64,000 bases of DNA from Neoscytalidium dimidiatum (Eukaryota; Ascomycota; Dothideomycetes; Botryosphaeriales; Botryosphaeriaceae): assembly GCA_037367355.1 (NCBI GenBank), contig CM074695.1, positions 558,001 to 622,000 on the forward strand, given 5' to 3'. Positions 26,445-35,700 of this stretch are shown here, in pieces. The notes under the pieces were generated by a model that saw only the letters and a program-made list of their open reading frames with translations, was not told the origin of the DNA and did not search any database. The translations under genes and the position numbers were made by a program. Positions within the stretch are counted from its first letter, which is position 1, and every line of letters begins with the position of its first letter.

Positions 26445-27860
26445 ATGGCTTCTGAGAAGCCCATAAACAGCCTCGTCATCGACGCAGGTCCGATCATCAA
26501 AAATTCGCCTCCAGTCTCAACTTTGATTGCCCAGTCTGAAACCATCTACACTATTCCCGCCGTCATATCGGAGATTCGGGATGAAGTCACAAGAGCTAGG
26601 GTTGAAACAACTTTGCTTCCATTCCTCACCCAAAGGAACCCCCATCCGGACACGGTCAAGAAGGTTCAGGACTTTGCCCGCCGCACTGGTGACCTTGCAG
26701 TTCTCAGCAAGACTGATATACAGCTCATTGCTCTGGCCCGCGATCTGGAATGCGAACGCAACGGCGGTGACTGGCGCCTGAGGGACGCTCCTGGGCAGAA
26801 GCGGACGAACGGTCCCCCTCCCGTAAAACCCAGCCCAGTCGTCGCCAACGCAGAGAACGCATCGCCGCAAGCTAGTGACGTACCGCAAGCCTCTGAAGCC
26901 GAGGATGGTGGAACTTCGCTTGCCCCAGATGTTGGACAGGTTTCTGCCGATTCCGATGAAGCTGTCACGTCCGCTTTGGCAGAAGCACGCATTTCCGAAG
27001 CAGCTGAACCTTCGCCTTCAACCTTCCCCTCTACAGAGCCTTCCACTACGGGTTCCTCGGAAACCCTGTCTTTGGCAGAGACATCGCAACCTGCTCCCAT
27101 CTCGGACAACGCACCTGCACCCTCAGACCCCAAACCAGAAGAACCCCTCAACGCCGCACCATCCCACGACGAGGAAACCTCCGGCACAGCGTCCGCGTCC
27201 GAATCCGACTCCGACGCGGACGGGTGGATCACGCCGTCCAACATCAAGAAGAAGCAGGCTCGCGACCTCTCCTCCGGCGCCGGCGCCGCCGCCGAGACGG
27301 GCAACGCGACCAAGACGCTGCAAGCGGCCATCATGACGACGGACTTCGCGATGCAGAACGTGATCCTGCAGATGAACCTGAACCTGGTCTCGCCGGCGCT
27401 GCAGCGCGTCCAGCACCTCAAGACGTTCGTCCTGCGCTGCCACGCGTGCTTCCTGACGACGCGCGAGACGGGGCGGCAGTTCTGCCCGCGCTGCGGCAAG
27501 CCGACGCTGACGCGCGTGACGTGCACGACCGACGCCAGCGGCGCGTTCCGCCTGCACCTGAAGAAGAACATGCAGTGGAACAACCGCGGCGAGCGCTACA
27601 GCGTGCCCAAGCCCGCCGTCAAGTCCGCGTCCGGGCGCGTCACCGCCGGCGGCGGCCGCGACGGCTGGGGCGCCGACCTCATCCTCGCCGAGGACCAGAA
27701 GGAGTACACGCGCGCCGTCGCCCAGGAGAGGCGCCAGAAGCAGCGCGACCTCATGGACGAGGACTACCTGCCTTCCATCCTGACCGGCGAGCGCCACAGG
27801 ACCGGTGGGAGGCCGAAGGTTGGAGCGGGCAGGAATGTCAATTCCAGGAAGAGGAAGTGA
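26445..27860 (+). CDS. NOB1: 20S pre-rRNA D-site endonuclease Nob1
   Basis: Endonuclease that makes the final cut at the 3' end of 18S rRNA in cytoplasmic pre-40S particles. Single exon, 471 aa. The N-terminal PIN domain (about residues 8-115) has the acidic metal-binding residues: Asp13 in VIDAGP, Glu43 in ISEIRDE and Asp91 in LSKTDIQLIALA. A long acidic Ser/Pro/Glu-rich linker follows (about 125-270). After it comes the zinc ribbon with CHAC and CPRC (about residues 331-350), then the Nob1 C-terminal block (KNMQWNNRGERYS) and a basic tail (NSRKRK). The length fits fungal Nob1. Codon use changes within the gene: the 5' half is mixed at third positions, while from about 27190 to 27830 nearly every third base is G or C, which opens long meaningless frames on both strands. 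Confidence 0.97.
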   Translation: MASEKPINSLVIDAGPIIKNSPPVSTLIAQSETIYTIPAVISEIRDEVTRARVETTLLPFLTQRNPHPDTVKKVQDFARRTGDLAVLSKTDIQLIALARDLECERNGGDWRLRDAPGQKRTNGPPPVKPSPVVANAENASPQASDVPQASEAEDGGTSLAPDVGQVSADSDEAVTSALAEARISEAAEPSPSTFPSTEPSTTGSSETLSLAETSQPAPISDNAPAPSDPKPEEPLNAAPSHDEETSGTASASESDSDADGWITPSNIKKKQARDLSSGAGAAAETGNATKTLQAAIMTTDFAMQNVILQMNLNLVSPALQRVQHLKTFVLRCHACFLTTRETGRQFCPRCGKPTLTRVTCTTDASGAFRLHLKKNMQWNNRGERYSVPKPAVKSASGRVTAGGGRDGWGADLILAEDQKEYTRAVAQERRQKQRDLMDEDYLPSILTGERHRTGGRPKVGAGRNVNSRKRK

Positions 27861-28168
27861 GCGGCTCTTGCATACCGGGCGGTGGGGGCTTGTGGGCGTT
27901 ATTCTGGCGCATCTTCGGATATTCACGAACGGGTTATAGATGGTATCAAAAGTTACGAATTCAATTTCTTCAAATTCGCATAAAAGATACGCGTGAATGG
28001 CCATTGATGCATTGGTGTGGTAGAGAAGCATGAATTTTTCATAACCGCAAAGTCTTCTGACTGTCTATTTTCAGATTACCCTTCGAGAAGGGAGATGAGA
28101 AGAGAATGAAGGAGACAAGAGGTATCAAGATTGCCGCGAAGGCCCATCAAGCGAATCAAGGCCAACGG
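27861..28168. other. Convergent 3' flanks of NOB1 and the NOP10 locus
   Basis: About 300 nt between the stop codons of convergent genes. AT-richer than the flanks; no separate gene seen. Confidence 0.5.
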
Positions 28169-28724
28169 TTAGTAGCCGAGCCTAGCCAAGAAGCGCTCCT
28201 TGGCTAGCTTGAGGCGCTCATCCTCGCTGATGTCCTTCAATTCCTTAACCTCCTTGGTGACTGAGGGTTGCTGAGAGCCAGGCTTCAGCTTCTTGAGGGG
28301 AGAACCTCCCTCGCCACCATCCTTGAACGCCGAATCGTGCTTGCGCTTGTTCACGCCACCGTTGTTGTAACCAGCCGAAACTCCAGGAACGCCGTACTTA
28401 GTGTTGATGTTGCCATTGTTGGTACCAGGCTCCTCAGCGATGCTGCTCAGGCTCCCAGAGCCGCCTGCTTATCCTCTGTTGATCAGTTAGAATATCTCAA
28501 GTCTGGAAGCGCCGGAGCGCTTGTGGGAGGGTGGTTGGCAACTGACTCGGCTGCTGGGTGGGGAGAAGACCGAAGCGCTTCTTGAGGGTGACGCGCTGGC
28601 GGGAGTACTTGTCGTCGGGCGAGAAGCGGGCAGGGTGGGCGGACTTGGTGGCCTGGTTGTCGACGATTTTCTTGAGCGTGTAGACGCGCTCGCCCTTCTC
28701 GTTGAGGTGGTACATCAAATGCAT
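28169..28724 (-). CDS. Possible NOP10 isoform or overlapping gene with C-terminal extension
   Basis: A second frame overlaps the end of NOP10 and runs 97 codons to a stop at 28169. It has no in-frame ATG but can be entered from NOP10 exon 1 (28547-28724) by an alternative acceptor, AAGCAG ending at 28465, which is 11 nt beyond the NOP10 acceptor. The product would be about 157 aa: nearly all of Nop10, then a basic tail with NKRKHDS and PLKKLKPG (nuclear-signal-like) and the helical end [20 protein letters not shown]. Codon use in the tail (AAG, GAG, ATC, AAC, CTC) is typical of an expressed fungal gene, unlike a random 3' UTR. I do not recognise the tail. Alternatively it is the last exon of a separate gene whose first exon lies elsewhere upstream. 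Confidence 0.45.
28447..28724 (-). CDS. NOP10: H/ACA snoRNP subunit Nop10
   Basis: Small core protein of H/ACA snoRNPs, which guide pseudouridylation and 18S rRNA processing. Exons 28547-28724 and 28447-28475, intron 71 nt with GTCAGT donor, CTAAC branch site and AACAG acceptor; 68 aa, the usual size. Family landmarks: N-terminal [19 protein letters not shown], then [14 protein letters not shown] and the C-terminal [18 protein letters not shown]. Without splicing the frame would read on for 16 extra residues unlike other Nop10 proteins; splicing gives the short KDKQAALGA tail. The stop lies inside another open frame (see the isoform entry). Upstream, a likely 5' UTR intron runs 28726-28807 (GTAAGC to GGACAG), ending one base before the ATG. 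Divergent from LCL2. Confidence 0.93.
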
Positions 28725-29150
28725 GCTGTCCGCCCCCCAAAAAAAGTTGTCAGTCGAAGATCTCCCAGCTTAAAAGCCAATTGCGCAGGGTGCTGAGAGT
28801 GGCTTACGTGACGTTGTTGGTGTTCGACGCGGTTTGAAAGAGAGTAGTAAGTCTGGTCGCGGCGGGTATTGGCGGTCGCTGTGTGCTGTTGTCGCAAGCT
28901 CGTCGATAGCTCCAGAAAGATTCACACAGAGCCGCCGACAGAAATCTCGAGGGCACGGCGGACCGCGGGGCGCGGAAAAACCGGATGATCCGAGAAGTCT
29001 CGGGCTTGGCGATGACGGCGGAAGGAGCGACGGAGACCCTGGCCCGCCGTGCGCATCCCCGAAGAGGCCAGACAGCTGCGATTGAGAGCTGCTAGCGAGC
29101 ACAAGACATCTCGACAGCGAACACACTCGTACAAACGAATCTTTTTCAAT
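28725..29150. promoter_or_regulatory. Shared divergent promoter of NOP10 and LCL2, with NOP10 5' UTR intron
   Basis: About 430 nt between divergent start codons. The minus-strand side contains the 82-nt leader intron 28726-28807 (branch-like CTGAC). The remaining about 340 nt must hold both promoters. No coding potential is claimed for the antisense frame that crosses it. Confidence 0.45.
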
Positions 29151-29625
29151 ATGCGCTCTCCACTGGGCCTCGTCTTCCTCATCCTCGCCTGGACGCTCGG
29201 CGTCTCGGCACAATTTCAGTTCTTCGAGCAGATGTTCGGCGGCGGCGGCGGCCACCACCAGCAGCAACCGCAGAATATGCCCAGCGATTCCAGCTGGTAC
29301 CAGCAGCAATACGACAGCGGTAGGTCCTTTTTTCAAGCACGATAAATACTTGCATATTCTTGGACTCGATATATCTATCCACAATATTCCTCGACTTGCC
29401 CATTTACTGACATTTGTGTTTCCTTGGCCAGCTACCTGCGACAAATACCTCTGCCCCGGAACGCTTTCCTGCGTGCACTTCCCACACCACTGCCCATGCG
29501 CATTTCCGAACGTCGAAGATAAAGTTGAGCTAGGAGAAGGCATTGCAGTGTGCGCAAGTAAGGGTGGATTCAAGGAGGGCGAGACGTTACGCAAGATCGA
29601 GTTGGCCAGGAAGGGACTGTTGTAA
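29151..29625 (+). CDS. LCL2: Long chronological lifespan protein 2 (LCL2)
   Basis: Small secretory-pathway protein linked in yeast to ER-associated degradation and lifespan. Exons 29151-29319 and 29432-29625 with a 112-nt intron; 120 aa, the family length. An N-terminal signal peptide ends near GVSAQ (residue 21). A Gly/His/Gln-rich stretch follows, then the conserved Cys-rich core with [21 protein letters not shown] and a C-terminal [10 protein letters not shown]. The intron splits the Ala codon before the first Cys, and splicing is needed to join the halves. Function inferred from the family. Confidence 0.92.
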
Positions 29626-29970
29626 GCATACAGGGTAAAGCTATTCTAGACTGTAAAAGTGGAGGTTTAGAGTGCTGAATGAATATCAAGACGATTGAAC
29701 TAGAAGTACAAGTTCTGGTGCTTCGAGAGCTGATGAGAACAAAGCCTAGATGCCCAAACCGTCTGGTACTGCGCGTTGATTCTATTGAAGAGCTGGGGAA
29801 GGTCCGAAATGAGATAGTATAACCTGTGGTGCGCTTCAAGCAGTTGATCTCAAACATGTCTATTCTCATGGTACATTACAGTGTTGCCGTCCAAAAGATC
29901 CCGCCCACATCCATGCCGCCCTTCTATCGAGAAAACTCCCCTTTACCCGCTTATAGCACATCAGTGCAGG
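29626..29970. other. Convergent 3' flanks
   Basis: Between the stops of LCL2 and the PQ-loop gene. Nothing else recognised. Confidence 0.4.
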
Positions 29971-30922
29971 CTACAAAGGGATGCCATCCGTCTTTTCGTG
30001 GTCCTTCGGTCCATTTCCGAACATCCACCACTGCACGCCCAAATAGGAGTCGCAGCACGCCTGAAAAATGCCGCAAAGCTTGAACGCCCACGGCACCTCA
30101 CCCTCCGCGCTCAAGAAGAAGAACGTCAGCTTGAACGAGTCACCGACGAGCCAGTTCAGGAGCACGCTAGGCCTGAAACCCTTGGTGCTCTTCGCCCGCT
30201 GGTTCGCCAGGATCTGCGGCATCGGCAAGCAGGCCTCGATCCCCAACGCAATGTACCCCAAAACAGAAGTATAGCTCGTGAAGAGCTCGGTGTTGCGCAG
30301 CAGGAAGTGGAGTATGACCAGCGCGCCGGTGAAGTAGAGGAGAAAGTTCCAGTACGGCCGGTGCGGGCGCCACTGCCAGAAGTTGTACGGCCGGGGTTTC
30401 GGATGCGCGGCGAAGGGCGTGTGTTGCGCGGCGGGCGGCGGGCGGTGGGTCAGCGCGACGTGCAGGAGCAGGATTTGCATGAAGATCATGAGGATCGCTT
30501 GGAATAGGAGCGACAGGGCGAAATGGTCGCCGAACCAGAAGAAGATTCTATTTGAGACGGGAGGTTTACATGTGAGTGGACAGGTTACAAGAGTTTCTCG
30601 GCTTGCGGACGCGCGCGGAATGGGCGGCATGGACGCGGAAGGCAGTATTACTTCAATATGGAGGCGACCAGCATGATCAGAGGGATGTCCAGCGAGAAGC
30701 CGGCGGACGAACGCGTCCGGTGGATTGAATAGATTTGGTCGGCATAGGAGGTAATGGGCGACGTGACGATGCTGCACTCCTTTATCAACGATATCTCCTG
30801 GCGGACCGCGGCAGGAATGAGGCATACAAAGCTGGAGCGATGTGGGTGACAAGCCCCGAGAAGAAGCCCATGATGCCGGATTCCGCGGTCCAAGATTCGG
30901 GGAGGTAATCTGCGAGGGGCAT
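29971..30922 (-). CDS. PQ-loop repeat membrane protein (SLC66A2/Any1-like)
   Basis: Polytopic membrane protein of the PQ-loop family. Exons 30828-30922, 30652-30771 and 29971-30547; introns 56 and 103 nt; 263 aa. Splicing intron 1 gives HIAPAFIVTSPITSYADQ, and intron 2 gives VASILKIFFWFG; both junctions restore continuous family-like sequence, which supports the model. Two PQ-loop units are visible, one around SPITSYADQIYSIHRTRSSAG and one around EACLPMPQILANQRAKSTKG. Several hydrophobic helices lie between and after them. Yeast and animal relatives act in Golgi and endosome lipid asymmetry by opposing flippases; a similar role here is inference. Divergent from the cyclotransferase-like gene, convergent with LCL2. 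Confidence 0.88.
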
Positions 30923-31372
30923 GGAGGGATGTGGAAGCGGAAAGGCTGGAGTCAGTGCAATTGAGTGCTGCTATCGCATGTCTTTCCGGGGCGTGTGCTT
31001 GGGAGGGGCTCGAGTCAACGGGTGAAGTGGCAGGAAGTGAGACTGACGCCAGGAGAGAAAGAAAGGCTCACGGTTCCTTGCGCGTTTAGCGTTGCGGGTA
31101 GGGCTGTTCATTTCCTCGCCAAGCCCCTTATCTCCACGCCTATCTCCAGCCAAATCGTCATTGCTCCCGTATCCAATTGCTTGACTTCTGCACATCCTTG
31201 GAGTTTGGTTAAACCTCATCTTGAGCACTAGACTATTTCCTTCAGTCCCTTTTCATCTGCGCGATACCAATACGTGCTGCATGCTCATAACCTGTAGATT
31301 TTTAGTCTCCACCTCCCATTTTCCCATCAATCCTGCCACCACTGCCACAACCCCGCAAAGAGCCCCGCCATC
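30923..31372. promoter_or_regulatory. Divergent promoter region, PQ-loop gene / cyclotransferase-like gene
   Basis: 450 nt between divergent starts. A CCAAT sequence lies near 31172. The last 150 nt before 31373 are pyrimidine-rich. No ORF supported. Confidence 0.4.
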
Positions 31373-32073
31373 ATGGGCGACCGCACCGCATTCTTCTACG
31401 GTAGCTTCCTCAGGACAGCTCTCACAACAAGCCTGACCCTCACTAACCACCAACCCGAGGCACCCTCATGGTCCCCAAAGTCCTCTACCGCGTCATCTAC
31501 GGCACGCCGGACCCGCAGCCGTGGCAAGCCTCCCTCACGACCGCGCGGCCCGCCTTCCTGCCGGGCCACCAGCGCCGCAAGGTGCGGCACGCCGACTACC
31601 CGGGCGTGCTGCCCGCGCCGCCGCCCGCCACGGTGCGCGGCACCCTCGTCACCGGCCTGACCGAGGGCGACGTGCACCGGCTCGACCTGTTCGAGGGCGC
31701 CGAGTACGCGCGGCGGCGCGTGCGCGTGCGCGTCGCCGTCGCCGGCCGCGTCGACGCCGCGGGCGCCGTGCCCGGCGGCGGCAAGGTGGAGCCGACCGAG
31801 ACGGAGGAGGTCGAGGCCGAGACGTACATCTGGACCGCCGGCGAGGACAAGCTCGAGCCGGGCGAGTGGGACTTCGACCAGTTCGTGAGGGAGAAGCTGC
31901 GGTTTTGGGTCGGCAGCGGCGCGGATCACGAGTACGCGGACGTCGACGCGGCGGTCGCGGTGGAGACGCAGGTTGATGGGACGGGCGGAAGGGGCGCGAA
32001 TGGAGTTATTGGGAAGGCGTTGGAGGAAACCCATAAGGCGGCGGCGGACCAGGCGCTGAAAGATGCCGTATGA
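31373..32073 (+). CDS. Gamma-glutamylcyclotransferase (AIG2)-like protein
   Basis: AIG2/GGCT-fold protein; relatives cleave gamma-glutamyl bonds, but substrate specificity cannot be read here. Exons 31373-31400 and 31460-32073, intron 59 nt with CTAAC branch site; 213 aa. The first exon encodes only nine residues plus one base, and splicing restores the signature FFYGTLMVPKVLYRVIYG. The later LDLFEGAEYARRRVRV segment carries the conserved acidic residue of the family. The C-terminus (TWTAGEDKLEPGEWDFDQF-like region) also fits fungal AIG2 proteins. From about 31490 to 31900 third codon positions are almost all G or C, giving spurious long frames on both strands. Confidence 0.88.
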
Positions 32074-32745
32074 TCTGCATTCAGGAGCAGTAAGGATTAC
32101 ATATACAACGTGCCTCTGGGACTAGGCGCGTGTGGGCACTTAGAGAGAGAACATAGATGTGAAGTCCGACTATGTTGACAGCTTACTACTCCCACCGGAC
32201 TTGGCGTGAGATTACGCACTAAGGAGGTCGACTGATGCAAGGGGACTCATATAGATTGAAGTCGAGTCCTCCAGATTCCGGAGTGCCTTGTTTAGTAATA
32301 GTGTTAGTAGGAAGGGCCCAACGCACCTATAGTGCTGGGTTCAGAACTAAGGTCTTTCCTTAGCTCATAGTTGGGAGGTTTGTAGATATTGCATGACGCG
32401 ACACTACATGGGCGCCTCGTGTAGCACAGTGCCAGCTTCGGATGGGAGCGATAAAGCAAGGATTCACTTTCATAGGGAGAAAGGGAGAACTCACACTACT
32501 GGGCTACAAAGTAGGGAATCAACTTCCACGTACATGTTTGAACTTTCTGAATACACAAGTCGATCCGATGACGAGATAGTAGTAAGCTCTCCTCGTAAAC
32601 ACCTCTAGTCACTAACCCTACCGCCATACCCATTTGCACCATTCCGCTTTCCCCGAACCGTCCCTTCCCAGTTGATATACCGACCAACCAATCCGATCCC
32701 ATATCCCTGAAGAACGCCCGTGAAGTACCCACCGACGACCTTAAT
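32074..32745. other. Convergent 3' flanks, cyclotransferase-like gene and Rad9/Crb2-like gene
   Basis: About 670 nt between convergent stops; AT-richer than the neighbouring exons. No gene seen. Confidence 0.4.
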
Positions 32746-35700
32746 TTACACACCCTCAACTTGCCCCTCAATCAACGCACCGAGGATGAGACTCTGAATC
32801 ACAAACTCATCACCCACGATTCTCACCGTTCTGCCCTCCTCGCCCACCGTCACCGTCCTTACACCTCCCGTCTCTCTCTCCCTTTCCGCCGCTATAGTCT
32901 CCACGAAAGACGATGCCGTCGCCCCCAACTTCTCCGACGAGGCCGTTGCCGCCGCTGTAGAAGCGAACGATGCCGCACCAGCAGCGCCCCTCTTCCTCTT
33001 CCTGCCAGCCACGGCACTGGAACCGACCCCAGCACCAGCACCAGCACCCGGCAGCAGTGCATCCGCATCGACTCCGTCCACATACACCCAGTCCCACTCA
33101 CCACTGCCCAACAACCTCCTTGCCTCCTTAACATCGCGACACCACGCGACGCGACTTGCTCCCATCGCGGCCGTCAAGAATCGATATGCCCTGCCCCTCT
33201 CGGGCTTCAGGATGAGTAGCACGCTCTTTCCCTCGAGCAGACGCTGCCTCCGTTCCAACACAGCCTCCAGCTTCGCGCTCTCGCTATCCGGGGCGTAATA
33301 CGTGAGTGAGCGGCTGCGGACGGCGCCGGACAGGAAGGCGGATTCGCCGGCGGGCAGAAGGTAGAGAAGCCAGGGGCGGAGCGAGCGAGCGGCGAGAGAG
33401 TCGACGAGCCAGTGATACGAGAGGCAGGGGATGCCGAGAGCGAGGGCCTGGATGTACTTTGCGCGGCGAGAGTGCCGGTCTGAGATGAGGGCGACGAAGC
33501 CCAGGGTGCTGGCCTGATCGGTCAGCGCGAGGGCCTTGGAGGTAGAAGCTGAGTCCACGGCTGCAAGAAGCGAGGTTGACTTTCTCTTGTCGGTTGCAGG
33601 CATGGCTTTGCCGGATTTGGCGGCGACGGGGGTCTTCGATGGGCTTATAGCATCAGCGGCGCTGGTGGATGAGAAGAGGACTTCGAAACCTGGATCGAGT
33701 ATGCGACCTCCGTTCTCGAGAACAAGCTTCGTGATGTTATTGCGCTCCTCGTCAGGCCCGTGCAACGTCAATGCGAAGGCCATACCGGAGAAAAGACCGG
33801 TACCAATAGGTGCTGAAGTGGCAGCTGTAGGACGTTGAACAGACGCTGCGGGTGTCGGATGGGTTATCCGGCGCGTCTTCCCAGTCGTCGGCGTATCAGG
33901 AGCTGAAATGTTCGTAGATGGCGTCTGCGGGCGCGTGCTGGTTCCAAGAGCTTCCGAGGGGTGGATGTACACGCGATCTTTAAAGCGAATCCACATTGAG
34001 CTTGTGATGTAGATGTTACTGAGAGGGACGTCGACGCTCTCAATCGCGGTACTTTTTGGCAGACTCTCCCGGTGCTTGACTTCAAGGACTACTGTCTTTG
34101 CACCGTGTACATTGGTAAGAGCTGTCTGCTCCTCAGCCGTGGCGTCGTAAACCTGTCTTGCAAACATGAAGTCCTTGAAGCCCCGCACGACATAAATCTT
34201 GGATCGCATGTCCTTCAAATCGACTTTGACCAGGTCTCCGACCTGAAGATTGAAACTGCGGACATGGATTTTCTCAAGATCAGTGACTGTGCCGTCGTCG
34301 AAGCGAATCTGGTACTTAGAGCAATCGTTTGGTGACAAGCCAAGACATGTAGCAGGGTAGTAGGCGGATTTGAGGTCCTTAAACAAGGCAAGCACGCGGT
34401 TTGGAGCGACCACTTGCACAGGGTTTGTAACGACATCGCTGGTAGTGTGTTCATCGTGTGTAAAGACATCAGAGGCCCCTTCGGAACCATCGACACTTTC
34501 GTTCTGTTGCTCCTTACGGTGCTGCTGGTCGACAACTGGAGTCTCAACAGGCTTCGCAGCGTTCGTTTTTAGTGACCTTCCAGCCCGGCTTCGCGGCTTG
34601 ACCTTGTCTTCTGCTGTCTTGCGGCCGCCTTTCACATTAGTCACTGGTACCTCCGCGGCCTTCTTCGGTGATTGATTCTTCTTTGAAGACGAATTGTGAG
34701 CGGAACGCGCCAACCTGCTCTTCAGAACGGCAGGTTTTGTGAAGACCATATCTTCCTCTGTAATGTTCTCGTCTTCCTTCTCTTCGACTGCCTTTCCATT
34801 ATCTGGAGTAGGCGATACAGAGGGACGCCGGTTGACTTTCTTCGGTGACTCGCGCAGGGCCCGGTGGCTATACGTCTTAATCCGTTTCGCAGGGCGGAAC
34901 GGTGACGAGTCAGAGCCGGGTGCTTGTAGTGCCATGACCTCCGCGAACTCCTTGTCTGTGTCATCGAGGATATCCATCGCGTCTTCCAACTCGTCGAGAG
35001 GTTCGTTACGCTGGGAAGGGTCTGCAGCGATGTCGGTGAGTCGACGTACAGGCCGAGAAGATATAGGTGTCCGCTGGCTAGGTGCTTTGTGTGGACTATG
35101 TTGCGATTTGCGGGGCGAGGAAGAATTGGACAGGTGAGTCTGTGCAGTGCTGTAGTTATGTGTTCCTCGCGAATCAGTGGCTTCGGAGGTGCCGTTGCTT
35201 TGTTCAGTTCTTTGTAAAGTGTTCTGTGCGGTGTTGAAAACGGTATCTTGAGCAGTGTTCTGCGCAACGCTCTGATTGGATGCAGGAGGAGCCGGGTTTT
35301 GATGCGGAGACGAAGAGGCTGGTGCATCTTCAAAAGGATCTGTGTCAGGAATGGTTCGCTGCGTCTCTGAAGCTTTCTGCGTATGCGAGGCGGTGGTAGC
35401 ATCCTGATTGGCTCCGTGCTCTTGGCCGTTCGTTGGCGGCACTTCAACAGTATCTCGCTCTTCATTCACTTCTTGCGGCCGCGATGCGCCCTCTTCCGCA
35501 GTAACGCGTTCCTCATGGCCCTCGTGAATGCCCTCGTCGTCATGCATGCAAACCATGTCCACTTCATCTTCCTCGTCTTCATCACCCAGCTCGCTAGCCC
35601 TACTAGAAGAATCCATGTAATCCGGTCTCTCATCATGTATCTGCGACATGTCGGGCTTGTCGTAATCATCATTCATGCCGAACTCATCAGGGTTTTCTTC

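Noticed and set aside
26666..27583. 305-codon minus-strand frame
   Set aside because: Antisense of NOB1, Ser/Ala-rich, no homology recognised.
27123..28033. Long frames on both strands (302 and 269 codons) over the NOB1 3' half
   Set aside because: They arise from the GC3-rich patch. The NOB1 frame carries the zinc ribbon and conserved C-terminus; the others have low-complexity Arg/Ala composition.
28770..29594. 274-codon minus-strand frame
   Set aside because: Runs antisense through LCL2, whose spliced product is a clear family match; no motif in the antisense frame.
31396..32034. 212-codon minus-strand frame
   Set aside because: Antisense shadow of the cyclotransferase-like gene in a GC-rich patch.
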